Assembly: GCF_024105655.1 (NCBI RefSeq)
Contig: NZ_JAAAMH010000003.1
Span: forward strand, 62,001-126,000
Reading direction: 5' to 3'
Origin: Aliihoeflea sp. 40Bstr573
GTDB lineage: Bacteria; Pseudomonadota; Alphaproteobacteria; Rhizobiales; Rhizobiaceae
Length of the DNA stretch: 64,000 nt
The notes below the pieces were generated by a model. The model searched no databases and had not been told where the DNA came from. It saw only the letters and a program-made list of their open reading frames with translations. How positions within the stretch are numbered: position 1 is the stretch's first letter; the number at the start of each line of letters is the position of its first letter. Below, piece by piece: positions 1 through 12,018 of the stretch. Position numbers and translations under genes: made by a program.

Positions 1-69
1 GTCGCCGATGCCGGGACCGCTGGACGTCGAACGGAAAGACCGAAGCGTTTTCCGACAGATGCTCCAATC

Positions 70-104
70 GCAAACCATGTTGCTCAACTGGAGAACAGAC
101 CATG
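70..104 (+). promoter_or_regulatory. ROSE-like RNA thermometer hairpin over the hsp20 ribosome binding site
   Basis: Directly before the small heat-shock start codon, TGTT (78-81) and CTC (83-85) can pair with GAG (91-93) and AACA (94-97). This leaves G82 bulged and AACTG as the loop. The hairpin hides the GGAGA ribosome binding site. A TTGCTC strand facing the Shine-Dalgarno sequence with an unpaired G is the hallmark of ROSE elements, which control many rhizobial hsp20 genes. The rest of the leader lies partly outside the window, so only the last hairpin is claimed. Confidence 0.6.
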
Positions 105-566
105 CGTCACGTTGATTTTTCGCCGCTCTATCGCTCGACCGTCGGCTTCGACCGCCTCTTCACGATGCTCGATTCGCTGGCTCAACCCGATAACGGCCAG
201 TCCTATCCGCCCTACAACATCGAGCGCACGGGCGAAGACGCCTATCGCATCTCGATGGCCGTCGCAGGCTTTGCCGAGGAGGACATCTCGATCGAGGCCC
301 ATCGCAACGTCCTGACGATCAAGGGCGACAAGCCGGAGACCCAGGACGAAACGTCCGAATTCCTTCATCGCGGCATCGCCGCGCGCGCCTTCGAGCGTCG
401 CTTCCAGCTTGCCGACCATGTCGAGGTCGTGGGCGCGCTGTTGAAGAACGGCCTGTTGCACATCGACCTGCAGCGTTCGGTGCCGGAAGAGATGAAGCCA
501 CGCAAGATCGCGATCCGGACGACGCCTGCGTCCGCGAAGCAGATCGAAGGCAACGCGGTCAACTAA
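102..566 (+). CDS. Small heat-shock protein, Hsp20/alpha-crystallin family
   Basis: A 154-residue ATP-independent holdase chaperone of the IbpA/HspH type, expected to bind unfolding proteins in the cytoplasm and pass them to the Hsp70 system. The N-terminal motif FSPLYRSTVGFDRLF is typical of the class A rhizobial sHsps. The alpha-crystallin domain covers about residues 35-130, with YRISMAVAGF, the LTIKG strand and the GLLHIDL strand. The ATG at 102 follows GGAGA by about 9 nt, and that site lies in the ROSE-like hairpin, so heat-induced translation is likely. A rho-independent terminator follows directly, so the gene seems to be monocistronic. Rhizobia usually carry several sHsp paralogues, so no symbol is given. 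Confidence 0.93.
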   Translation: MRHVDFSPLYRSTVGFDRLFTMLDSLAQPDNGQSYPPYNIERTGEDAYRISMAVAGFAEEDISIEAHRNVLTIKGDKPETQDETSEFLHRGIAARAFERRFQLADHVEVVGALLKNGLLHIDLQRSVPEEMKPRKIAIRTTPASAKQIEGNAVN

Positions 567-590
567 GACGAGCACGCCCTGATGAACCGG

Positions 591-614
591 CGGCGCCCTC
601 TCGGGCGCCGCTTT
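591..614 (+). terminator. Rho-independent terminator of the hsp20 gene
   Basis: Eight-base-pair stem CGGCGCCC (591-598) / GGGCGCCG (603-610) with a TCTC loop, followed by CTTTG. It lies 25 nt after the hsp20 stop codon. The T tract is short. Confidence 0.65.
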
Positions 615-875
615 GCGTTCGACGACAATCGCGTCGAGTGGCAGTGGGCATGCGCCCTTGGCCGTCAGAACCGTCCCTGACGCGATCGAACGGTGCGCCG
701 GTGGCCTCGGCTAACCTGGTGGACGCGCATGTCGACGGCGCTCTCGACGATGACGATGCCGATCATGTCGGCACGACACCTTGGCGAAGCGCTACATCAC
801 TGGAAGAATGCCGGCATTCCTGCGCCGGCATCGAACGATCCTGGCAAAATCACCGGTCGCTGAATTGGCTCGTGA
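615..875. other. Non-coding stretch between hsp20 and the convergent aldolase gene
   Basis: No convincing gene is seen here. The one structure is an inverted repeat, ATGCCGG (808-814) / CCGGCAT (825-831), downstream of the stop codon of the minus-strand aldolase gene. Read on the minus strand it is followed by TCTTCC, so it could be a weak terminator for that gene. Confidence 0.4.
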
Positions 876-1919
876 TCACGCGATCAGTTTGCCGATCGCG
901 TCGACATCCGCTTCGGTGGTGGCAAAGCTGGTCACGAACCGGCAAAGCGTCTCGTCGGCGCCGACATCCAGACCGGCGGGCGTCGGCCATGCGTAGAAGA
1001 CGGCGCCCTTGTCCTTCAATTCCTCGACCAGCCCTTTGCCCAGGATCGGGAAGACCTCGTTCGCCTCTGGCGCCCATCCGAGCCGCGCATTCGGCGAGGT
1101 CGTGAAATGGCTCGCGAGCCGCATCGCCATCGCGTTCGAGTGGCGCGCCGTCCTCAGCCACAGGTCCTCGGCGAAATAGGCCTCGAACTGCGCCGCGATA
1201 AAACGCGACTTGGAAAAGAGCTGAGCGGCGCGCTTGCGCACGAAGGGAAAATCCTTCGCCTCGTCGGAATTGAAGAAGACGACCGCTTCGGCACACCAGC
1301 AGCCATTCTTGGTGCCGCCGAAGGAAAGGACGTCGACGCCGCGCTTCCAGGTCATTTCGGCCGCCGAAACATCGAGCGAGACCAATGCATTGGCAAAACG
1401 CGCGCCATCCATGTGGAGCGGGATGCCGTGCTCCTTCGCAAGGCCCGACATCGCCTCGATCTGCGCCAGCGAATAAACCGTCCCGACTTCGGTTGCCTGG
1501 GTCATCGTGAGCGCTGCAGGACGTCCGCCATGGACGAAAGCGGGCGGAAACCGGTCGATCGCAGCCTTTAGCTTTTCGATGTCCATCCGGCCGAGCGGGC
1601 CGTCCACGGCATGGAGGCGCGAACCGCCCATGAAGTATTCAGGTGCGCCGCACTCATCGGCGATCACATGTGCCTCGCGGTGGCAAAACGAGACGCCGCC
1701 GGCGCGGTCATAGGCTGTCAGGGCGAGCGAATTGGCCGCAGTGCCGGTGCCGACGAAGAAAACGGCGACCTCGCGCTCGAAAATCTCGCAAAACCGCGCT
1801 TCGACGGCCTTGTCGAGGTCGCTTGTGCCATATGCGGGCGCGAATCCGGCCGAGCGGGTGACGAGGTTGCGGGCAATGTCTGGGTGGGCGCCGGCCCAGT
1901 TGTCGGATGCGAAATACAT
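876..1919 (-). CDS. Threonine aldolase-like PLP enzyme (beta-eliminating lyase family)
   Basis: A 347-residue fold-type I PLP enzyme. The family cleaves L-threonine, L-allo-threonine or beta-hydroxy amino acids such as phenylserine to glycine and an aldehyde. It starts MYFASDNWAG, as these enzymes do. HMDGAR (169-174) supplies the Asp that contacts the pyridine nitrogen, and SFGGTKNG (199-206) holds the PLP-binding Lys204. Length is normal for the family. The gene stands alone and is divergent from gltB across a 455-bp gap. Phenylserine aldolase is an equal alternative to low-specificity threonine aldolase, so no symbol is assigned. Confidence 0.88.
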   Translation of the reverse strand: MYFASDNWAGAHPDIARNLVTRSAGFAPAYGTSDLDKAVEARFCEIFEREVAVFFVGTGTAANSLALTAYDRAGGVSFCHREAHVIADECGAPEYFMGGSRLHAVDGPLGRMDIEKLKAAIDRFPPAFVHGGRPAALTMTQATEVGTVYSLAQIEAMSGLAKEHGIPLHMDGARFANALVSLDVSAAEMTWKRGVDVLSFGGTKNGCWCAEAVVFFNSDEAKDFPFVRKRAAQLFSKSRFIAAQFEAYFAEDLWLRTARHSNAMAMRLASHFTTSPNARLGWAPEANEVFPILGKGLVEELKDKGAVFYAWPTPAGLDVGADETLCRFVTSFATTEADVDAIGKLIA

Positions 1920-2374
1920 GAAGCGTGCTATTCCCTTGAAAAGTCCGCTTCAGAAATCAGGTCGGCGGGGGACTGACAAGTGCCCCACACCGCACATGCG
2001 AAAGCCTTTTTCGAAGATTGCCGCATGGCGCCCTTTTGCGAAACAATCTTTCGTCAAACGCCTCATTTTTTTGCAGTTGCATCTTGTGCGGGCTTTTGAT
2101 TTCTGTCATATGGCATTTAGGACAGCATTGCTGTCTTATTTGTGGTTTGCCGATCCGGCACCGTGCGGATTAAGATGCCGCGTGCTACCGATGTCGGCAC
2201 CGCCGCTAGGCACGATGTATCGGCCATGCGCCGACCGGTCGGCAGACAGCCGTCCCGCTGGTCGGTGAACAGGCCCTTCGACATATTTGCCGCGACTGCA
2301 CATTGGGTCTGCCGCACGGTGGGCCTGGAGGACGAGACGACCGCCCGGATTTCGGGCTCGACGGAGAGACGATC
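1920..2374. promoter_or_regulatory. Divergent promoter region with a 15-nt palindrome upstream of gltB
   Basis: This 455-bp gap separates the aldolase gene (minus) from gltB (plus). It is locally AT-rich around 2060-2145. At 2121-2135 lies GACAGCATTGCTGTC, a perfect 7+1+7 palindrome about 240 nt before the gltB start, the kind of site bound by a dimeric regulator (Lrp/AsnC-type or similar; inference). No clear -35/-10 pair is claimed. GGAGAG at 2363-2368 is the gltB ribosome binding site. Confidence 0.45.
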
Positions 2375-7087
<4,713 letters not shown>

Positions 7088-7150
7088 CCGCCTCCCTCCA
7101 CCCTTGATCGCATTTCGGAGCCTCACGGCTCGCAGACGATTGGACTGACT

Positions 7151-8608
7151 ATGGGCAAGGTAACAGGCTTTCTCGAGATCGACCGGCAGGTTCACAAGTA
7201 CCAGCCGGCGTCGGACCGCATCCGCCATTTCCGGGAGTTCACGCTTCCGATGTCGGAACCGGAGGTCGAGAAACAGGCCGCGCGCTGCATGGATTGCGGC
7301 ATCCCCTTTTGTCACGGGCCGACGGGTTGTCCTGTCCACAACCAGATCCCGGACTGGAACGACCTCGTCTACGCCAAGGACTGGGAAGGGGCGATCCGCA
7401 ACCTGCACTCGACCAACAATTTCCCCGAGTGGACAGGACGCATCTGCCCCGCGCCTTGCGAGGAGGCATGCACGCTGAACCTCGAGGACATTCCCGTCGC
7501 CATCAAGACGATCGAGCAGGCGATTGCCGACAAGGCCTATGAAAAGGGCCTGATCCGCCCGCAGCCGGCCTCTCACAAGACCGGAAAGCGCGTCGCGATC
7601 ATCGGCTCCGGCCCGGCCGGCATGTCGGCGGCGCAACAGCTCGGCCGCGCCGGCCACGACGTTCACGTCTTCGAGCGCGAATCGAAGCCCGGCGGGCTGA
7701 TGCGCTACGGCATTCCCGATTTCAAGATCGAGAAGAAGTATATCGACGCGCGCGTCGAGCAGATGCAGGGCGAGGGCGTCACCTTCCATTGCGGCGTCGA
7801 CATCGGCACCGACAAGACGCTCGACGAGTTGGCAGCCGAGTTCGACGCCGTGCTCTACTGCGGCGGCTCGGAAAATCCGCGCCCGGCAGGCATTCCCGGC
7901 CGCGAGTTCCAGGGCGTCCATGATGCGATGCCCTATCTCGTCCAGCAGAACCGGCGTGTCGGCGGCGAGGACATCCAGTCGCGCGCATGGGCCGCGGCTC
8001 CAATCCTGGCGGGCGGCAAGCATGTCGTCGTCGTCGGCGGCGGCGACACCGCGTCGGACTGCGTCGGCACGTCCTTCCGGCAAGGCGCGGTGCGCGTCAC
8101 CCAGCTCGACATCCGCCCGCAGCCGCCGGAAAAGGAAGACAAGCTGACCGTCTGGCCCTATTGGGCAACGAAGATGCGGACCTCGTCGTCGCAGGCCGAA
8201 GGCGCCGATCGCGAGTTCCAGGTCGCGACGCTCGAATTCGTCGGCGACGAGGACGGCAATCTCACCGGCGTCAAGTGCTGCGAGGTGGACGAAAAGCGCA
8301 AGCCGATCGAGGGAACCGAATTCGTCATCAAGGCCGACCTCGCCTTTATCGCGATTGGCTTTGCCGGCCCGCTGGTGGGTGGCCTGCCCGACCAGCTCGG
8401 CGAGCGCCTTGCCACCGTCACCGACAAGCGCGGCTCGCGCAATGTCACGGCGAACGACCGGGACTACAGGAGCAACATCGACAAGCTCTATATCGCTGGC
8501 GATGTGCGCCGCGGCCAGTCGCTCGTCGTCTGGGCGATCCGCGAAGGCCGTCAGGCCGCACACGCCATCGACAAGGACCTGATGGGAACGACGGTTCTGC
8601 CGCGGTAG
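7151..8608 (+). CDS. gltD: Glutamate synthase (NADPH) small subunit
   Basis: The 485-residue beta subunit passes electrons from NADPH through FAD and 4Fe-4S clusters to GltB. The N-terminal cysteine-rich part has CMDCGIPFC, GCPVHNQIP and CPAPCEEAC (about residues 45-115). The FAD-binding GxGxxG is IIGSGPAGMS (about 150) and the NADPH-binding glycine loop is VVVGGGDTASDC (about 295). The C-terminal YIAGDVRRGQSLVVWAI segment is typical of the family. It is the second gene of a simple gltBD operon and is followed by a degenerate copy of the intergenic repeat at 38300-38447. Confidence 0.97.
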   Translation: MGKVTGFLEIDRQVHKYQPASDRIRHFREFTLPMSEPEVEKQAARCMDCGIPFCHGPTGCPVHNQIPDWNDLVYAKDWEGAIRNLHSTNNFPEWTGRICPAPCEEACTLNLEDIPVAIKTIEQAIADKAYEKGLIRPQPASHKTGKRVAIIGSGPAGMSAAQQLGRAGHDVHVFERESKPGGLMRYGIPDFKIEKKYIDARVEQMQGEGVTFHCGVDIGTDKTLDELAAEFDAVLYCGGSENPRPAGIPGREFQGVHDAMPYLVQQNRRVGGEDIQSRAWAAAPILAGGKHVVVVGGGDTASDCVGTSFRQGAVRVTQLDIRPQPPEKEDKLTVWPYWATKMRTSSSQAEGADREFQVATLEFVGDEDGNLTGVKCCEVDEKRKPIEGTEFVIKADLAFIAIGFAGPLVGGLPDQLGERLATVTDKRGSRNVTANDRDYRSNIDKLYIAGDVRRGQSLVVWAIREGRQAAHAIDKDLMGTTVLPR

Positions 8609-8633
8609 ATGCGGTTCGCAGGCTACGCTGAGC

Positions 8634-8670
8634 AGGGATAAGGGGTGGGGGTTCCTTCGGCAAAAGACCT
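8634..8670 (+). repeat. Degenerate single copy of the GGGTGGGGGT intergenic repeat
   Basis: AGGGATA, then GGGGTGGGGGT, TCC, TTC and AAAAGACC closely follow the order of the right arm of the inverted repeat near 38426-38465 (AGGGATA, CAGGGTGGGGGT, CCCC, TTC, AAAGACC), with a few substitutions and one-base indels. It lies between the convergent 3' ends of gltD and the phosphatase gene, the usual place for such elements. Confidence 0.5.
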
Positions 8671-8677
8671 TTCGGCC

Positions 8678-9451
8678 TTACCCGTTCAGCACATCGAGCG
8701 CCGCCGCATGCAATTGCGGCGTCGCTGCTGCCACCACGAACCCGCCTGATTCCGCCGGTCCGCCCTCGCGTGACGTGATCATGCCGCCCGCCGCCTCGAT
8801 GATCGGGATCAGCGCGACAATGTCGTAGGCCTGCAACCCTGTCTCGACCACAATGTCGACCTGGCCGGCCGCCAGCATGCAATAGGCATAGCAGTCGGTG
8901 CCGTAGCGCGCGAGTTGCACCGCCATCTCGAGCTGGTCGTAACTGGTGCGCGCGTCGTCCAGAAACAGGGATGGCGTCGTGGTGCAAAGCGTTGCGTGGC
9001 GCAGATCGGTCGTTGCCCGCACGCGCAGGTTCCGCGGTCCGCCCGGTCCTTCATAAAGAGCCTTGCCGCCGGTCGCGTAGAAGAGTTCGCCGGTAAAGGG
9101 CTGGCTCATCATGCCGGCGATGGCCTTGCCGTGCTCAAGAAGGCCCACCAGCGTGCCCCATAGCGGCAGGCCCGAAATAAAGGCCCGGGTTCCGTCGATT
9201 GGGTCGATCACCCAGCAATGCCGGTTCGGCAAATTCTCTGGGCCGAACTCCTCGCCCAGGATGCCATGATCCGGAAAATCGGCCTTGATCAGCCGCCGGA
9301 TGGCACGCTCGGCCTCGCGGTCGGCCTCGGTAACGGGGTCGAAGCCGCCCTCAAGCTTGTTCGCCACATCGTGCGGCCGGCGAAAGCGCGGCAGCGTTTC
9401 TTTTGCGGCTTCGGCAGCCAGACTGCGCAGAAAATCGGGGGTCACGTCCAT
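8678..9451 (-). CDS. Inositol monophosphatase family phosphatase, HisN/SuhB-like
   Basis: This 257-residue Mg-dependent, lithium-sensitive-type phosphatase belongs to the family with inositol-1-phosphatase, SuhB and HisN-type histidinol-phosphatase. It shows the family motifs GEEFG (metal-binding Glu), WVIDPIDGTRAF with the metal-binding Asp pair, and a C-terminal AYDIVALIPIIEAAGG for the last metal Asp. The ATG at 9451 is preceded by GGAG and begins MDVTPDFLRSL. A longer frame to 9652 runs through an sRNA gene and is rejected. Closest reading is histidinol-phosphatase (HisN) or an SuhB-like enzyme. The gene is divergent from the mmgR-like sRNA, as in the Rfam suhB motif. Confidence 0.85.
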   Translation of the reverse strand: MDVTPDFLRSLAAEAAKETLPRFRRPHDVANKLEGGFDPVTEADREAERAIRRLIKADFPDHGILGEEFGPENLPNRHCWVIDPIDGTRAFISGLPLWGTLVGLLEHGKAIAGMMSQPFTGELFYATGGKALYEGPGGPRNLRVRATTDLRHATLCTTTPSLFLDDARTSYDQLEMAVQLARYGTDCYAYCMLAAGQVDIVVETGLQAYDIVALIPIIEAAGGMITSREGGPAESGGFVVAAATPQLHAAALDVLNG

Positions 9452-9500
9452 CAAAAGGCTCCGCTGGATCTGCCCGCGCAATAGGCATTTCTGAGACTGC

Positions 9501-9528
9501 TTGACAATTGTGCGCTGCAGCATAATCT
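9501..9528 (+). promoter_or_regulatory. Sigma-70 promoter of the MmgR-like sRNA
   Basis: CTTGACA places a consensus -35 TTGACA at 9501-9506. A -10 TAATCT lies at 9523-9528 after a 16-nt spacer. Transcription should start near 9533-9535, just before the first hairpin of the sRNA. This is one of the best promoter matches in the window. Confidence 0.75.
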
Positions 9529-9532
9529 TGGG

Positions 9533-9612
9533 TTCGACGGGTCCGCCCGTCGATGCCCTCCTTGGGCGTTTCCTCCCTAGACTTGGACCGCTCGCAAGGG
9601 CGGTCTTTTTTT
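9533..9612 (+). ncRNA. mmgR: MmgR-like small regulatory RNA (alpha-r8 / Rfam suhB motif)
   Basis: A trans-acting sRNA of about 78-80 nt between two minus-strand genes. Hairpin 1 is CGACGGG (9535-9541) / CCCGTCG (9546-9552) with a TCCG tetraloop. A single-stranded C-rich core follows, containing CCTCC twice (CCTCCTTGGGCG and TTTCCTCCCTAG), able to pair with Shine-Dalgarno sequences. It ends in a strong terminator with a GCAA tetraloop. Neighbours are an IMPase-family gene and an N-formylglutamate amidohydrolase gene. I recall this locus for the alphaproteobacterial family alpha-r8, MmgR in Sinorhizobium, a Hfq-bound repressor of phasin and of polyhydroxybutyrate granule build-up. The family match is from memory and was not searched. 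Confidence 0.8.
9586..9612 (+). terminator. Terminator of the MmgR-like sRNA
   Basis: Stem GACCGCTC (9586-9593) / GGGCGGTC (9598-9605), with one T-G wobble and a GCAA tetraloop, runs straight into a T tract (9606-9612). The T tract is only on the plus strand, so it serves the sRNA and not the minus-strand amidohydrolase gene that ends 3 nt away. Confidence 0.85.
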
Positions 9613-9614
9613 GC

Positions 9615-10502
9615 CTATTCGGCCGCGACAGGCAGTTCGCCAGGCGCGCCAAAGTGGTCGATCAGGCAGGCGGCAAGTTCATTCAGGTCGCGTCGAAGCT
9701 GGTCGTAGCCGGCATTGGGGACCAACTTTTCCTCGTCCATGTAAAGGCTGCGGTTGATCTCGACCTGCAGCGCGTGGATGCCGCGCGCCGGCCGCCCGTA
9801 GTGCTCGGTAATGAACCCGCCGGCATAGGGCTTGTTGTGGGCCACCATGTAGCCGCGGCTTGCCAGATGCCCGATCGCCGCCTCGGACAGGTCCGACCGG
9901 CACGACATGCCGAAGCGGTCGCCGATGATGAAATCGGGGCGGATGCGCGTCTCGGGCAGGCGGATCGTCGCCGGCATCGAGTGGCAATCGATCAGGACGG
10001 CGATGCCGAATGCCTTGTGCGTCGCGCCTATCAGCCGGCGCAGTTGGTCGTGATAGGGCTTGTAGATGCGCTCGATGCGGCCGACCGCTTCTTCCAACGG
10101 CAGCTTGGCGGCGTAGATTTCCTGCCCTTCGCCGACGAGGCGGGGAACGGTGCCGAGCCCGCCCGCAACGCGCGCCGAGCGCGTGTTGGCGAAGGGCGGC
10201 AGGGGGGCGGTGAACATGCGCGGGTCGAGTTCCCACGGCTCGCGGTTTACGTCCAGATAGGCGCGCGGGAAGTTCGCCTTCAGGAATGGCGCGCCGAGCG
10301 CCGTAACGCCTGCGAACAGATCGTCGACGAAACAGTCCTCGGACCTGCGGATCGCATGCGGATCGAGCCGGGCCATGTCGAGGAAGCGCTGCGGATAGAC
10401 GGCGCCGCTATGCGGCGAATTGAAGACGAAGGGAACCGTCTGCCGCTGCGGCCGCGCGACCTCGAAGGGCGCGGAAAGGGAGAAATCTGGATGTTCGCTC
10501 AT
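9615..10502 (-). CDS. N-formylglutamate amidohydrolase family protein
   Basis: A 295-residue member of the FGase family (HutG type), Zn enzymes that cleave N-formylglutamate to formate and glutamate in histidine breakdown. Visible family motifs are VFNSPHSGAVYP (about residues 25-37), RSEDCFVDDLF, PRAYLDVNREPWELDPRMF and the metal-site region IDCHSMP (about 172). GGGGTCA lies just before the ATG. No other hut genes are present, so true HutG activity is not shown; solitary homologues next to mmgR are usual in rhizobia. It is convergent with the sRNA and may share a transcript with the phosphatase gene downstream, in which case that transcript is antisense to mmgR. Confidence 0.85.
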   Translation of the reverse strand: MSEHPDFSLSAPFEVARPQRQTVPFVFNSPHSGAVYPQRFLDMARLDPHAIRRSEDCFVDDLFAGVTALGAPFLKANFPRAYLDVNREPWELDPRMFTAPLPPFANTRSARVAGGLGTVPRLVGEGQEIYAAKLPLEEAVGRIERIYKPYHDQLRRLIGATHKAFGIAVLIDCHSMPATIRLPETRIRPDFIIGDRFGMSCRSDLSEAAIGHLASRGYMVAHNKPYAGGFITEHYGRPARGIHALQVEINRSLYMDEEKLVPNAGYDQLRRDLNELAACLIDHFGAPGELPVAAE

Positions 10503-10689
10503 TGACCCCTTTTTCGCGCTCGCGCCTTTCCACTCCCCATTGATGTGCCACCGTGCCCCGCGCCTGTCCAGCCACCGCCTTCACCCGCAAACGCGCCATT
10601 CACTTGATGTTTACCATGCCGAAGGCATATACGATGGGAGGGCGAATCGGCTTTTGTGCTGGTTCGAAAACAGGGTTCCGGACGCTCAG

Positions 10690-11052
10690 ATGGCAAGAAT
10701 TCTTCTCGCGGAAGACGATGAGGACATGCGTCGTTTCCTCGTCAAGGCGCTGGAACGCGCCGGCTATGACGTGATCGACTACGACAATGGCGCGAGTGCC
10801 TATGAGCGCCTGCGTGAGGAGCCGTTTTCCCTGCTCCTGACCGACATCGTCATGCCCGAGATGGACGGCATCGAGCTTGCGCGCCGCGCGACCGAGATCG
10901 ACCCGGACCTCAAGGTGATGTTCATCACCGGCTTTGCCGCCGTCGCATTGAACCCCGATTCCAAGGCCCCGAAGGACGCCAAGGTTCTGTCCAAGCCCTT
11001 CCATCTGCGCGATCTCGTCAACGAGGTCGAAAAGATGCTGCAGGCTGCCTGA
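10690..11052 (+). CDS. cpdR: Single-domain response regulator CpdR
   Basis: A 120-residue stand-alone receiver domain closely matching CpdR of alphaproteobacteria. In that pathway the CckA-ChpT phosphorelay phosphorylates CpdR, and the unphosphorylated form delivers substrates such as PdeA or CtrA to the ClpXP protease and sends it to the cell pole. The acidic pair is Asp9/Asp10, the phosphoacceptor Asp52 (LLTDIVMPEMDG), the switch Thr80 and the conserved Lys102 (SKPF). The protein ends in Ala-Ala, like Caulobacter CpdR, which is itself a ClpXP substrate. The ATG at 10690 is used; longer frames start in non-coding DNA. It stands alone between the amidohydrolase gene and tRNA-Val. Confidence 0.93.
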   Translation: MARILLAEDDEDMRRFLVKALERAGYDVIDYDNGASAYERLREEPFSLLLTDIVMPEMDGIELARRATEIDPDLKVMFITGFAAVALNPDSKAPKDAKVLSKPFHLRDLVNEVEKMLQAA

Positions 11053-11073
11053 ACGCGCTTGCGTAGCGTCACT

Positions 11074-11097
11074 GGCGTGGCGCAATTTTGCCGCGCC
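11074..11097 (+). terminator. Possible terminator hairpin after cpdR
   Basis: Stem GGCGTGGC (11074-11081) / GCCGCGCC (11090-11097), with one wobble and loop GCAATTTT, lies 21 nt after the cpdR stop. There is no T tract behind it, so termination is uncertain. Confidence 0.35.
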
Positions 11098-11147
11098 AAG
11101 ACTATTGACGATGGCCGGGCATCTATGGTGTATGCGCCTCGTCGGAT

Positions 11148-11222
<75 letters not shown>

Positions 11223-11420
11223 TCCGAACCTCCTGAAATCGTTCAATTCTTCCATATGGTCGACAGTCCGCCATTGCTGCGCAATGTCTGGCTACTGCCG
11301 AGCTGTGAATCCGTTCGCAACGGTCAGAGAACAGGCGGCTGCATCATCCACGCCATCACGAGTGGTCGACGCTGGGGGGATGAGGGCGGCTCGATCAGGC
11401 CGCCTCGGCATTCAGCGCGC

Positions 11421-11900
11421 CTATCGGCGCGCCACTTCGGATTCCAGAAGGTTCGGACCGGTAGCGATCTTGCGGGCGAGGTGGAAGAAGGTCTGGCGTT
11501 CTTCAGGGCTGAGCGGCGTCAGCCATTCCTCCTGCCGGCGACGTGAAAAATCGATCATGTCGGCAAGGAGGGCGCGCCCGGCGTCGGTGGCATAAAGGCG
11601 CTTCTCACGCCCGTCCGCGTCCGAGGTTTCCTGAGTGATAAGGCCGCGTGCCTGCAGAAGGGATACCGCGCGGCTGATAGTGTTTTGGGGGCGGGGAAAG
11701 AGCTGCCTGATCTCCTTTGCACGCAGCCCCGGAAAAAGATCGATCGCATAAAGGGCCGACCAGGCGTGCACCGGCATGCGGTACTTGTCCTCGATGTAGC
11801 GGTTTGTGACCTGATTGTTGCCCAGCACGATGTAGCTGACGACCATCAGTTCCTTGAGCTCCCCCGCAAAAATCCTGTCGAGCAGGTTTTCGTCCGTCAT
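11421..11900 (-). CDS. MarR-family transcriptional regulator of the hydantoinase operon
   Basis: A 159-residue winged-helix dimer of the MarR type. The recognition helix lies in IRQLFPRPQNTISRAVSLLQARGLI and the wing in DADGREKRLYATDAG; a C-terminal helix (SPEERQTFFHLARKIA) supports dimerisation. The ATG at 11900 follows GGAGGAG by a good distance and is preferred to one at 11930 that lacks such a site. The gene is divergent from the hydantoinase operon, and two copies of the same palindrome lie in the short shared gap, so it probably represses that operon until a ligand (perhaps the hydantoin) binds. The regulatory link is inference from position. Confidence 0.85.
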   Translation of the reverse strand: MTDENLLDRIFAGELKELMVVSYIVLGNNQVTNRYIEDKYRMPVHAWSALYAIDLFPGLRAKEIRQLFPRPQNTISRAVSLLQARGLITQETSDADGREKRLYATDAGRALLADMIDFSRRRQEEWLTPLSPEERQTFFHLARKIATGPNLLESEVARR

Positions 11901-11946
11901 CGTCTCCTCCGCAGCTCCCTTTTCATACATTTCTTCACACGCTTAA

Positions 11947-11985
11947 ATCCATATGGATGCATCTTGCCAAATTGATCCATATGGA
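11947..11985. promoter_or_regulatory. Twin palindromic operator between MarR and hydantoinase genes
   Basis: ATCCATATGGAT (11947-11958) and TCCATATGGA (11976-11985) are perfect palindromes sharing a 10-nt core, with centres 28 bp apart. They fill the 118-bp gap between the divergent MarR and HyuA starts. Two identical dyads suggest cooperative binding by the adjacent regulator. Confidence 0.65.
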
Positions 11986-12018
11986 ACAATGTTGGCGAAG
12001 TTCAGCGAGGAGTTACAG

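Noticed and set aside
11385..11404. GGCGGC / GCCGCC hairpin near the MarR gene 3' end as a terminator
   Set aside because: The stem is only 6 bp with no T run on either strand, so it was not listed.
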